Shown piece after piece: positions 1 through 7,221 of a stretch of DNA of 11,638 nucleotides. This DNA comes from JAHRVQ01 sp964548025. GTDB taxonomy: Bacteria > Pseudomonadota > Gammaproteobacteria > Pseudomonadales > Azotimanducaceae. The stretch spans positions 1 through 11,638 of the forward strand of contig CAZJRI010000161.1 of assembly GCA_964548025.1 (NCBI GenBank). Reading direction: 5' to 3'. The notes beneath the pieces are model-generated. The model was not told where the DNA came from and made no database searches. It saw nothing but the letters and a program-made list of their open reading frames with translations. How positions within the stretch are numbered: position 1 is the first letter of the stretch; each line of letters begins with the position of its first letter. The translations under genes and the position numbers were made by a program.

Positions 1-232
1 GATATCCAGGCTGGCCAGCGTTTGTTTAACCGACAGGCTGGACTGCTCCACCGGGCGGATGATTTCATACTTCTCTGAAGCAGCATAACACGGCGACGCT
101 CTCTTCGCCTCGAAGACCGTCTGGAACTATGCGGAACTTCTGTTCTGCGGGATACTGGCGTCGTATTGCCCTGCAGGTGTCGCGTACGGTCCTTTCAGAA
201 CTGGGCTTGTTGGGATTGCGTTTCTTCATCAT
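1..232 (-). pseudogene. Degenerate IS3-family transposase remnant (orfA/orfB, internally deleted)
   Basis: Reading the minus strand from an ATG-ATG at 232 gives a lysine-rich start and then a segment (QYPAEQKFRIVPDGLRGEE, followed by SVAVLC). This closely resembles the N-terminus of IS3-family OrfA, where the usual form is YSAEEKIRIVLDGLRGE...IAELC. That frame ends in TGA near 66. The reading then continues in another frame as EKYEIIRPVEQSSLSVKQTL, which resembles the start of the matching OrfB (EKLEIIRLVEQSHLPVKRTL). The second half of OrfA and the OrfB start codon are missing between the two blocks, so this is an internally deleted, inactive copy. It continues past the left edge. Bases 233-335 between it and the aminotransferase hold no gene; they probably include the IS end, since the sequence around 260-300 lies at the right distance upstream of orfA, but I could not define an inverted repeat. 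Family assignment rests on remembered family motifs. Confidence 0.75.
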
Positions 233-335
233 CGTTCCTCTTAAGATTAACGATGAGCCAAATGTGTCTCTTAAGCAATCAGGTCAATGTGTCCAGATGG
301 TGCTGACGGGCGCAATTTCCCATCGATCAACCAGA

Positions 336-1409
336 TCACAAGCGACAGTTAATGACACCACAAATCTCCTCAATTTTTTCTTTCTCAAGATCTGCATATA
401 GAGGAAGACAGGCAACCGTATTCGCGACATCGATGCTGTTTGAGCACCCACCGTCCCCACCGTACATGGATACCGTATCGAGAGATGGATAAAAATATCG
501 TCGTGGATAGATGTCACGCTCGGCAAGATCATCGAGAGCAGCCATCAGCGTGTCCGTCGAAGGGAAACAAACCGGAAAGTAACTATAATTGTAATTACAA
601 CCCTCAGCGATCTGTTGACGCCTGAGTTCACCGGAAAGCAATCCGTCATAAATTTCGCTTCTTTCCTTGTAACCTTTAAGGATTACATCGATGTCCTCAA
701 GCACTGCGAGTCCCACAGCTGCTTCGAACTCGTTCATCTTGGCGTTGATACCAATGTCAACGAGTACACCATTGTCATCGAAGCCGAAATTGATCATTTT
801 CCTGGCACGCTCGAAGAGCTCCGGATCTCTCACAATCAGGGCCCCACCTTCAATGCAATGAAAAATCTTCGTCGCATGAAAGCTGAGAATGCTCACATCT
901 CCGTACTCTAGTACGCTCTTTCCTGCATAGTTCACGGCAAACGCGTGTGCTGCATCAAAAATGCAGGGCAACTGATTCTGGCTGCTCAGAGCTTCCAGCC
1001 CATGTACATCACACGGATTCCCGAATACGTGAGTTGCAAGAATCCCTTGTGGTTGCTGCCGCTCCAAACGTTTCTCATCAACATCAATGTTGAAAGTGTG
1101 CATGTCAATATCATAGTACGAAGGTGAACAGCCTGACCAGATCAGAGCGCTGGAAGTTGCAGGAAAAGAAAATGGTGTGGTGACCACCTCTCCGCTCATC
1201 TGTGTCAACTTGATGGCTATCTGTAATGCAAGAGTACCATTGGCGACGAGTATCAGGTTTGAGACCCCGAGGAAATCCTCTAGTTCCTCGGTTAGTTGTT
1301 TGACCAGCTGTCCGCCATTAGTCACCCAACGACTGTCCAGGGCTCTGTTCAGGTATTTATCAATCCTGGATTTGGCAGGAAGGTATGGTCGCGTTACCGT
1401 GATTTTCAC
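336..1409 (-). CDS. DegT/DnrJ/EryC1/StrS sugar aminotransferase (VioA/FdtB-like)
   Basis: This is a 357-residue PLP-dependent aminotransferase of the nucleotide-sugar family, which converts a keto group on a dTDP- or UDP-linked 6-deoxyhexose into an amino group in the cytoplasm. Visible family features are the N-terminal substrate loop (RWVTNGG, 27-33), the NGTLAL phosphate-binding turn (57-62), TPFSFPAT (78-85), the cofactor aspartate in FDAAHAF (Asp152), the Schiff-base lysine in SFHATK (Lys181) followed by IEGG, and the NAKMNEFEAA segment (222-231). Length is normal and no key residue is missing. The SFHATK-IFHCIEGG and HVFGNPCDV patterns recall VioA and FdtB-type enzymes, but the substrate cannot be fixed from sequence. 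The start is GTG at 1409, because an in-frame stop lies just upstream and no in-frame ATG is available; no Shine-Dalgarno is visible. It begins 29 bases after the glycosyltransferase stop, so the two are probably co-transcribed and translationally linked. Confidence 0.9.
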   Translation of the reverse strand: MKITVTRPYLPAKSRIDKYLNRALDSRWVTNGGQLVKQLTEELEDFLGVSNLILVANGTLALQIAIKLTQMSGEVVTTPFSFPATSSALIWSGCSPSYYDIDMHTFNIDVDEKRLERQQPQGILATHVFGNPCDVHGLEALSSQNQLPCIFDAAHAFAVNYAGKSVLEYGDVSILSFHATKIFHCIEGGALIVRDPELFERARKMINFGFDDNGVLVDIGINAKMNEFEAAVGLAVLEDIDVILKGYKERSEIYDGLLSGELRRQQIAEGCNYNYSYFPVCFPSTDTLMAALDDLAERDIYPRRYFYPSLDTVSMYGGDGGCSNSIDVANTVACLPLYADLEKEKIEEICGVINCRL

Positions 1410-1438
1410 AGGGTCATGAAGTAATTACTTTTCAACTC

Positions 1439-3309
1439 TCAAGCCGGGCTTGCCGCCAGCAGATTTCGATCGCTGACAGTCCAAATGCGCTTCTCGTCAG
1501 CCTGTATCGCGCTGTGATTGTCGTATACCCACTCAAACAGAACAGCAAGATCTGACTCTGCTTCTGCCGAACTGGTGAACAGGTTTTCGTCCAGATCTGA
1601 TTCCTGAATCTGGTTGCTGATGCTTTGCAATAGTTCTCTGTCGTTTATCAATCGTAACACCACATCCACATACTCTTCAGGAGAACTGGTCTGGCAGAAC
1701 TCCGGTAGAGACACCCTATCAGCAAGCAATGCATTTCTGGGCCATCCATGCAGACAGTAGGCACACCAGCAATCATCGCATCAACGAAGCTGTTCGTATT
1801 GCCAAAGGGAAATGGAGTCAGCTGCAGATCGGAGTCGGCAATTATTGAAAAGTATCGTTTATATTCCAACATTTCGTGAACTTCGGCATTGAGTTTTTCC
1901 TGAATGATATCGGTGAGGTGTTTTACACTGAGCACGTTAGCACCACAAAGAAAGTGAAAATAAACCGGCACTTCCGCTCTGGATTCTATCTCAGAGCAGA
2001 CCCCCAAGAATCCTGGCGTCAGCTTCTGATACATGCTGTTCACCACGATCTGAAAATGATCACGTTCGCTTTTCTCACCATGCGAAACCGAAGTATCAAA
2101 ATCAGGCCGGGTTAAACTGAACGCACCCTTTTTCAACAAAAGGATTTTCTCACCGATCCTGTTCGGATCAGAAAGAAAGTCTTCCTCAATGACGACATAA
2201 TCCATCTCAGTTGAAAATGAACTGGCAGGATGCCCCATGGTCATTATCTGAACCGGTGCCAATCGTAACTGGGCGAGGTGAGTTGCCATTGCACTCATAC
2301 CCAGGCTTGGGTAAAAAATAATGTCCGGTGCACATTCCTGTACAATTTTGACATTTTCGGGCAGCAATCCAGTGGGGCTGAAGTGATTCACATCATCGAA
2401 CGAATAGGCGTTTCGCTCATCGATTTCTTTCGGCTTGGCTAGTGCAACAACCTCAAAATGACGTCGCAGGCTCGTGACTGCTTTCGCGTAACATCGGTGC
2501 ATCGCACTGTTATATCTCCACAACTCCAACACAACGAGCACCTTTTTTTTCTCGCGTGTTGGAATTGGAGACAGGCTTTGCCTTGTATCCACTCCAAGCA
2601 GATCTGCAGTCGCAAGCAGCACCTTGTTAAGGAACTTTTTCACTTCATGCTTGCTTGGCAGATCCCAATAGCTGCACACAAACCACACCCTGTTCACCAG
2701 ATCCACTTCCGGAATCGACATTACTGGGACAACTTTCAATTCGGATATAAAATCTATCAGCCTAGCAACATTAGACTGTTCTGTTTCTGTTAAAATACAT
2801 TTGTTGTCCAGCAGAGACAGCCAGAATAGGAGTTTCGCATCATCCTTGAGCATTCGCAGAACCCCGAATGCATCTTCTGACATGATGTCAAGAGTCGTAG
2901 CTAGAACGAACTTATCCAGCGATCTCTCAGACAATGTCAAATGACCACCTTGGGTTTCTCCGATCAACGGATAGATGTAAGACATATCGCGAAAGTCTGT
3001 ACTTGAAAATATCCTACTCAGAACAGTCTTATGTGACATCAGCGCACCAAGCCCTTCCCTCGTCACTGAATATCCCGGGTTAGCAAGCATTGCCGTATAC
3101 CCCGCAGCAAAGAAAGCCAGCGCCTGCGTCGCCTGCTTCTCATCAACGACCCCGGTGGAATACCCGCCCATGACTTCAAACCTGTGAAGGATATCAATGC
3201 AACTGGCCATCGCAGCATTGAAGTCTCCTGAGTAAACGTTTCGAGAGAACTGCTGTATGACTTCTGCTGTAATAACTCCAATATCTGAATTGTTGTCTGT
3301 CTCACTCAT
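1439..3309 (-). pseudogene. HMW1C-like cytoplasmic N-glycosyltransferase (GT41), frameshifted
   Basis: Two frames together encode a protein of about 624 residues, close to the 620 of H. influenzae HMW1C and A. pleuropneumoniae NGT, which transfer hexose from UDP-sugar to Asn in N-X-S/T sequons in the cytoplasm. Counting from ATG 3309, residues 1-250 form the helical N-terminal domain. The GT-B part shows NSAMHRCYAKA (His271, matching a conserved active-site His), FYPSLGMSAM, RLAPVQIMTMGHPAS (about 349-363), MYQKLTPGF (Lys429, matching the UDP-binding Lys441 of ApNGT), PFPFGNTN (499-506) and CMDGPEMH (519-527). Right after GPEMH the frame breaks. The C-terminal part (LADRVSLPEF, EEYVDVVLRLIND) continues in the next frame from about 1729 to the TGA at 1439. 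One missing base, or loss of one TTGC unit at 1721-1733, explains it. If the break is real the enzyme loses its last 95 or so residues; a sequencing error is equally possible. The ATG at 3309 has no Shine-Dalgarno. A TTG at 3336 is also in frame but lies inside the terminator T-run. Confidence 0.85.
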
Positions 3310-3334
3310 GGGATCGGAAAAATGTGTGCTATCC

Positions 3335-3362
3335 AAAAAAAAGCAGCCCCGTAAGGGGCTGC
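3335..3362 (-). terminator. Rho-independent terminator after the surface-protein gene
   Basis: On the minus strand an uninterrupted 8-bp stem (GCAGCCCC, TTAC loop, GGGGCTGC) is followed directly by eight T residues. It lies 30 bases after the surface-protein stop codon and ends about 26 bases before the glycosyltransferase ATG. It should end most transcripts from the surface-protein promoter and leave only read-through for the downstream genes. On the plus strand the same stem is followed by TCTCTTTT, a weaker signal. Confidence 0.93.
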
Positions 3363-3392
3363 TCTCTTTTCATATTACGATTTCTAAGGGGT

Positions 3393-4814
3393 TTAGAAAG
3401 TCGCAAAGGTCGTATTGTCAGTCGACAAGGTGATGTTCTGGAGGCTAACGCTACCGAAGTTGCCGGTAGCCGTTACTCTCAGCTTACCACCTGCAGCATC
3501 AAACGTTGCATCCGCAGCTTGAGCTGCAGCATACAGGTCGTCGATGTTGATCAGGCTTGAAGATGCCTGACCGGCCAGCGATGAGCTGCTCTGACCGCTG
3601 ATGTCACCCATGCTGACGCCAGTGACTGTCGTACCCGCATCGTTCGTGACACTGAACGTGACGTCTCCAGAAATGTTAGAGGTATTACTTACCCTCAGGA
3701 AGTTCTGGAATGCGCCACCAGGCGTCAGGACCAGTACCTGGCCGGCAGATGCACCGTTCTTAGCCAGACTAGCTAATGTCAAGTCAGTGCTTTCATTAGC
3801 GTATCCAGATGCACCCACGCTTGCGTAGGCAGCGGTGAAGCCCTGCTCTGCGATCAGACTAACGCCATTGGCGTTAACACAGACGTACATAATATCAGGG
3901 TTTATACCACTCGTCGTAAAGACAGCTGTTGTGTCAGTAATCGAAGTGGCATTGGCTAAGGTGCTACCTGCACAATTAGGAGCGGAGTCCAGGGTAGCAC
4001 TGGTCAGCGTATATGTACCATCCGGCGCACCAGCGGTCAGGTCCTGAACGAAGGTAAAGTCACCTGTAACTGACAGTGACGATGAAGCCTCAATATTAGC
4101 CGAAGCGAGAGTAGACCCAGTTGTGTTTACCGCACCTGAATCAGTCGTATTTACCGCACCAATAATGTTGGTATTACCACCGACAAACACCGCACCGGTG
4201 CCGACAGATGTCGTTACATCAATAGCGTTAGGTGTAGCAGTATCTGCAACGGTGTTGTTAGCTGCCACGAACGTGATTAAGGTACCACTGTCATTTGCAA
4301 GTGCACCACCATCATTCGCTACAGCCGCTGATGCAGTTTCGAACAGCTGGTAGGTCATGGCAACAGACTCCTGTGAAGTCACCGTGATACCACCATTCGG
4401 AGTGAAATCGACATCATTGGTTGCTGCTACCGTGTTACCGGCAGAAGCCGACGTGATGGTATAGATCACGTGAGAATCTGTCGCAGCACCACCTGCGGAA
4501 AAGGTCACCGAGGCATTATCACCACCACTACTATCATCAGCAACCATATCTGAACTTACTTGCTGTGCTCCCCAAGTACCATTTGTAATATCAATACGAA
4601 TATAACGCGCGTTAGAATCGTCGACACTGAATCCAGCTTCGAATGTTGCAGTTACAGCAGCACCGGTAATGCCCGTGCCAGCTGGCGCGATAGTAGTTTC
4701 GGAAGCAACTGAGACAGGTGTCGGGGTCGTGGCCGTGAAATCAACAGCATGCGCGACCCCACCCAAACCCGCAACACCGGCTGCTACCGCTATGCTTAAT
4801 AGTTTTTTGTTCAT
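3393..4814 (-). CDS. Secreted acidic surface protein, S-layer-like, rich in N-glycosylation sequons
   Basis: A 473-residue protein with a clear Sec signal peptide: MNKK, a hydrophobic stretch, then cleavage after AHA at residue 23. The mature part is dominated by Ala, Thr, Ser, Gly, Val, Asn and Asp. It has only two Lys (352, 444), few Arg, and two Cys (281, 312) that could form a disulphide, so it is strongly acidic and beta-prone. I see no transmembrane segment, lipobox, sortase or PEP-CTERM anchor. Twelve N-X-S/T sequons are present, at Asn 78, 100, 174, 186, 222, 230, 288, 340, 377, 380, 460 and 467. A short internal repeat reads AVNTTDSGAVNTTGS (220-234), and SSSSL/ASSSL repeats near 409-421. 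An AAGGTGA Shine-Dalgarno (4823-4829) sits 8 bases before the ATG. I do not recognise the family with certainty. Composition, size, strong expression signals and the adjacent T2SS suggest a surface-layer or matrix protein such as the Slr4 type of marine Gammaproteobacteria. It could also be a secreted adhesin. Confidence 0.85.
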   Translation of the reverse strand: MNKKLLSIAVAAGVAGLGGVAHAVDFTATTPTPVSVASETTIAPAGTGITGAAVTATFEAGFSVDDSNARYIRIDITNGTWGAQQVSSDMVADDSSGGDNASVTFSAGGAATDSHVIYTITSASAGNTVAATNDVDFTPNGGITVTSQESVAMTYQLFETASAAVANDGGALANDSGTLITFVAANNTVADTATPNAIDVTTSVGTGAVFVGGNTNIIGAVNTTDSGAVNTTGSTLASANIEASSSLSVTGDFTFVQDLTAGAPDGTYTLTSATLDSAPNCAGSTLANATSITDTTAVFTTSGINPDIMYVCVNANGVSLIAEQGFTAAYASVGASGYANESTDLTLASLAKNGASAGQVLVLTPGGAFQNFLRVSNTSNISGDVTFSVTNDAGTTVTGVSMGDISGQSSSSLAGQASSSLINIDDLYAAAQAADATFDAAGGKLRVTATGNFGSVSLQNITLSTDNTTFATF

Positions 4815-4822
4815 GATTTAAA

Positions 4823-4829
4823 TCACCTT
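4823..4829 (-). promoter_or_regulatory. Shine-Dalgarno of the surface-protein gene
   Basis: AAGGTGA lies 8 bases upstream of ATG 4814 on the minus strand. It fixes that start and is much better than the initiation context of the downstream glycosyltransferase gene, in keeping with high output of the surface protein. Confidence 0.8.
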
Positions 4830-4888
4830 TTGTTTCTAGTGTTTCGCTTCCGTTACCTACCATTATGCATGGTTTGGTAGCAAGAAAC

Positions 4889-4907
4889 GAGTCTGGTTAC
4901 CAGACTC
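4889..4907 (-). repeat. Leader hairpin, copy 2 (start-proximal)
   Basis: The 19-base sequence GAGTCTGGTAACCAGACTC (minus strand) is a perfect inverted repeat around one central base. As RNA it forms a 7-bp stem (GAGUCUG/CAGACUC) with a GUAAC loop. The centre CTGGTAACCAG is identical to the copy at 5019-5037. It lies 74 bases before the start codon. It could act as an RNA element in the leader or as a DNA operator. Confidence 0.75.
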
Positions 4908-5018
4908 ACTACTACGACATTCCAGAACAACAACATTTCAGAATCCGTTGCAGCGAGTTAACTTGTTATCCCCGATCAACCCGAGTGAGTAGCCTTAAGA
5001 ACTACGACTTCCATAAAC

Positions 5019-5037
5019 GGGCCTGGTTACCAGACCC
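5019..5037 (-). repeat. Leader hairpin, copy 1 (promoter-proximal)
   Basis: The sequence GGGTCTGGTAACCAGGCCC (minus strand) has the same core as the copy 130 bases further on. In the lower stem an A-U pair of copy 2 is replaced by G-C, which changes both sides, and a U-A pair by a U-G wobble, so the stem is kept. This pattern favours a conserved RNA hairpin over a plain DNA repeat. It lies about 26 bases after the predicted transcription start. Confidence 0.75.
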
Positions 5038-5069
5038 ACCGCAGTGTAAACCGAAGTTAACGGGGTGAA

Positions 5070-5098
5070 AGTATATGCAGCTATGGTGGCAAGTGCAA
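5070..5098 (-). promoter_or_regulatory. Sigma70-type promoter for the surface-protein gene
   Basis: On the minus strand TTGCAC (5098-5093) and TATACT (5075-5070) are separated by exactly 17 bases, a strong match to the sigma70 consensus. Transcription would start near 5063. The promoter lies 115 bases downstream of the secretin gene and is the best candidate in the gap. It would let the surface protein be expressed independently of the T2SS operon. Confidence 0.7.
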
Positions 5099-5212
5099 CA
5101 CTGATATGCAGGTTTTTCCATGGCTTTTCAATGAGTAACCGAGTATTTCGCTAAATGAAGTGAACTGGCCCACATGCCAGACCCGACCCGTATTCAGAGC
5201 TGGTTCGGCAGT

Positions 5213-7210
5213 CTAGTTCAGTTCCAGAGATTCGATGTCCAGCAAATTCAGCTTCTGCTTCAGCTGCTCGTTAAAATTCCAGTTTTTTCCTTCAATATCA
5301 ATGATATATGCCTGAATCACCAATATAAGTTCGCTACGTGTCTCCTGATTGCCGGATGATCTGAATAACGCACCGAGTCCGGGAATATTCCCAAGAACTG
5401 GAATTTTGTTGCTGCCCTCGTTGGCCGACGATGAAATCAAGCCGCCCAGTATTACCGCGCCACCGTCAGAAAGCGTGAGCGTTGTTTTCACTTTTCGATT
5501 GAAGATTGAAGGGCTTTCGACCGAAGTCGCCACAGCGTCCAGCACTTCACTCACTTCCTGCGTAATATCCAGATCCACCCGGTTCAATGAATGTACCGTC
5601 GGTCCGACTTCCAGCAGAACACCGGTCTTCCGGTAGGTAATGCTCTGCAGGACAGGCGCATCCGCGGTATCTTTACTCTGCGCCTGACTGGTGATAATCG
5701 GGACCTCTTGACCAACGTCAATCGACGCTGTCTCCCCGCTCTTCACAAGTATGGTCGGCTTCGAAAGAATTGATACCCGCTGATCCTGGGACAGGGCATT
5801 CAGGGCGAACCGAACCTGCCCCAGGTTGTTCAACTGGTATGAGAATCCACTAGCGCCGATACCGAAACTACTCTGACCCAGGCCGGAAAAGTCTCCATGT
5901 GTATCATTGAACAACCACTCAATCCCGATATCTGTGTCGTCAGTCAAAGTCACTGAGGCTACCGTGACCTCGACATTCACCAGGGGCACTGCCCGGTCCA
6001 TTGACTTTATAATCGGCAGATACGCTTTCCAGTTTTGAGCTTCGCCTGTAAAGATCAACCCATTCCTGTTCTTATCGACATAGATGCCTTCTGGCCCGGT
6101 ACGGTTACCTCCTGTTTCATCAACGTCGTCTTTGACACCAGCTATTGCGGCTGCGAGATCGGCAGCACTCGTATTCCTGACCTGGTAGTAGAAAAAGTCA
6201 TCAGAAACATTCTGAGTCACAGGCTGGTCAAGCTCCAACGCCCAGTCCTTAACATGATCAAGAATCTGCGCGTCCGACGAGAACACAATAACCGAATTTG
6301 TCGGAAGCATTGGCAACACGATGACGGAACCAATAGGCGGCTGCAGGGTTGCCGCGATTCCTTCACTTTGAAGAACATCTGTCAGCATCTTTGCGAGCGT
6401 ATCAGCGCTCACAAAGGATGGGACGATTCGAACGCTGTACTTTCCTCGCATGTTCGGGCGATCAAGAATCGCCACACTCTCTGCCGCCTGGTTTACGAGA
6501 TAGGCAGGCCCCTGAAGCATGATCGTATTAGTCAGCGGGTCGCTTCGAACAACAAGTCCCGTCTGCTTGTATGAAATATCTATCCAGCCCCTGAGTAAAT
6601 TCTCCCTTACCGAATGCAACTGCACGAAGCGAAACACAGTGCGACGGGAATCCGGCACATCTGGCAGAGTCTCTCCCGTGATGAGAAGCGGAGCCGCCGG
6701 ACTGTTCGGGTCCTTCGAAGGCACGAAGCGGATCAATTCCCCCTGATGCACAATACCGATACCGTAATTCATCAAGACTCGCTGAGCCATCCTGTAAAGC
6801 TGCAGGTGGCTCTGATCCTCTGCCGATCTCATGGTTACCAGGTCTTCCCGGGAACTCAACGAGCTTTCGACCTCGAATGCCAGTCCAAGGATGTTTCCAA
6901 ATACCTCGTTTATGAATCGACCGACTGGAATTTCATGGAAATTCACCCCGGCCTGGCCGTCTGCCAGACGCTTTTCTACAGGGTCTCTGGGCAATTGCTT
7001 CGCTATCGCGCGACCATAGGGCGGTGTCGGTGTCGCAGAGAATATGCCAGGCGACTTTTCCCCTTTGTCAGTTTTACCTTGAACCACCGCTGCTGTCTCA
7101 GTTTCACCACTTGCGGCTTTGACCGTTCTGGTAAGCTCCGGTGCCGGTGAGGTTGAAGCACACCCTGCGGCAAACAGCAGCCACATTATTGTTAAACAGT
7201 TCTTTCTCAC
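5213..7210 (-). CDS. gspD: T2SS outer-membrane secretin GspD, lipoprotein form
   Basis: This 665-residue secretin forms the outer-membrane channel of the T2SS. It begins with a lipoprotein signal peptide (LLFAAGC, lipid Cys17), followed by a Ser/Thr/Lys-rich linker to about residue 85. Domains in order are N0 (about 88-165), N1 (190-252), N2 (257-330), N3 (338-406) and the secretin barrel domain (about 408-637). The barrel domain carries VGQEVPI (499-505) and the family signature VLGNIPGLGALF (605-616). It ends with a short Leu-rich tail after the barrel. A lipidated secretin recalls XpsD of Xanthomonas and HxcQ of Pseudomonas, where the lipid helps the secretin reach the outer membrane without a separate pilotin. 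The start is GTG at 7210, with an AGGGG stretch about 8 bases upstream. It starts 11 bases after the preceding gene's stop, so it belongs to the same operon and is its last T2SS gene. No strong terminator follows. Confidence 0.95.
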   Translation of the reverse strand: MRKNCLTIMWLLFAAGCASTSPAPELTRTVKAASGETETAAVVQGKTDKGEKSPGIFSATPTPPYGRAIAKQLPRDPVEKRLADGQAGVNFHEIPVGRFINEVFGNILGLAFEVESSLSSREDLVTMRSAEDQSHLQLYRMAQRVLMNYGIGIVHQGELIRFVPSKDPNSPAAPLLITGETLPDVPDSRRTVFRFVQLHSVRENLLRGWIDISYKQTGLVVRSDPLTNTIMLQGPAYLVNQAAESVAILDRPNMRGKYSVRIVPSFVSADTLAKMLTDVLQSEGIAATLQPPIGSVIVLPMLPTNSVIVFSSDAQILDHVKDWALELDQPVTQNVSDDFFYYQVRNTSAADLAAAIAGVKDDVDETGGNRTGPEGIYVDKNRNGLIFTGEAQNWKAYLPIIKSMDRAVPLVNVEVTVASVTLTDDTDIGIEWLFNDTHGDFSGLGQSSFGIGASGFSYQLNNLGQVRFALNALSQDQRVSILSKPTILVKSGETASIDVGQEVPIITSQAQSKDTADAPVLQSITYRKTGVLLEVGPTVHSLNRVDLDITQEVSEVLDAVATSVESPSIFNRKVKTTLTLSDGGAVILGGLISSSANEGSNKIPVLGNIPGLGALFRSSGNQETRSELILVIQAYIIDIEGKNWNFNEQLKQKLNLLDIESLELN

Positions 7211-7221
7211 TTCTCTGTCCC

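Larger units (their letters stand above)
4815..5069 (-). other. Long structured 5' leader of the surface-protein gene
   Basis: No convincing gene is present in this stretch. It would be the transcribed leader (about 250 nt) from the promoter at 5070-5098 to the start codon. Besides the two hairpins annotated separately it has other repeated pieces. GTTAACT occurs at about 5061 and 4962, GTCGTAGT occurs once after the first hairpin and once before the second, and each hairpin is followed directly by CGTTT. This suggests an imperfect, rearranged duplication of a leader unit. I do not recognise any known riboswitch class. Confidence 0.5.

Noticed and set aside
3310..3336. TTG start at 3336 for the glycosyltransferase
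   Set aside because: It lies in the T-run of the terminator and has no ribosome-binding site. The ATG at 3309 is a more plausible start and still gives the normal family length.
3393..3401. C-terminal Phe of the surface protein as an outer-membrane barrel signal
   Set aside because: The protein lacks the alternating amphipathic strands and terminal aromatic pattern of a barrel; a single terminal Phe is not enough.
3601..4353. Plus-strand open frames opposite the surface-protein gene
   Set aside because: They arise from the low stop-codon density opposite a Thr/Ala/Gly/Val-rich gene and have no start signals or similarity.
4853..4936. Small minus-strand ORF of 27 codons in the leader, overlapping hairpin copy 2
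   Set aside because: It has only a weak GGA upstream, no similarity to a known leader peptide and no counterpart around hairpin copy 1, so I treat it as chance.
5165..5184. CTGGC/GCCAG hairpin after gspD as a terminator or a third leader repeat
   Set aside because: The stem is only 5 bp with no T-run. It shares GGGTCTGG with leader hairpin copy 1 but lies upstream of the promoter, and the resemblance is too short to rely on.
6035..7150. Long plus-strand open frames inside the secretin gene
   Set aside because: They are antisense shadows of a clear secretin, with Cys/Arg-rich composition, no domain and no ribosome-binding site.
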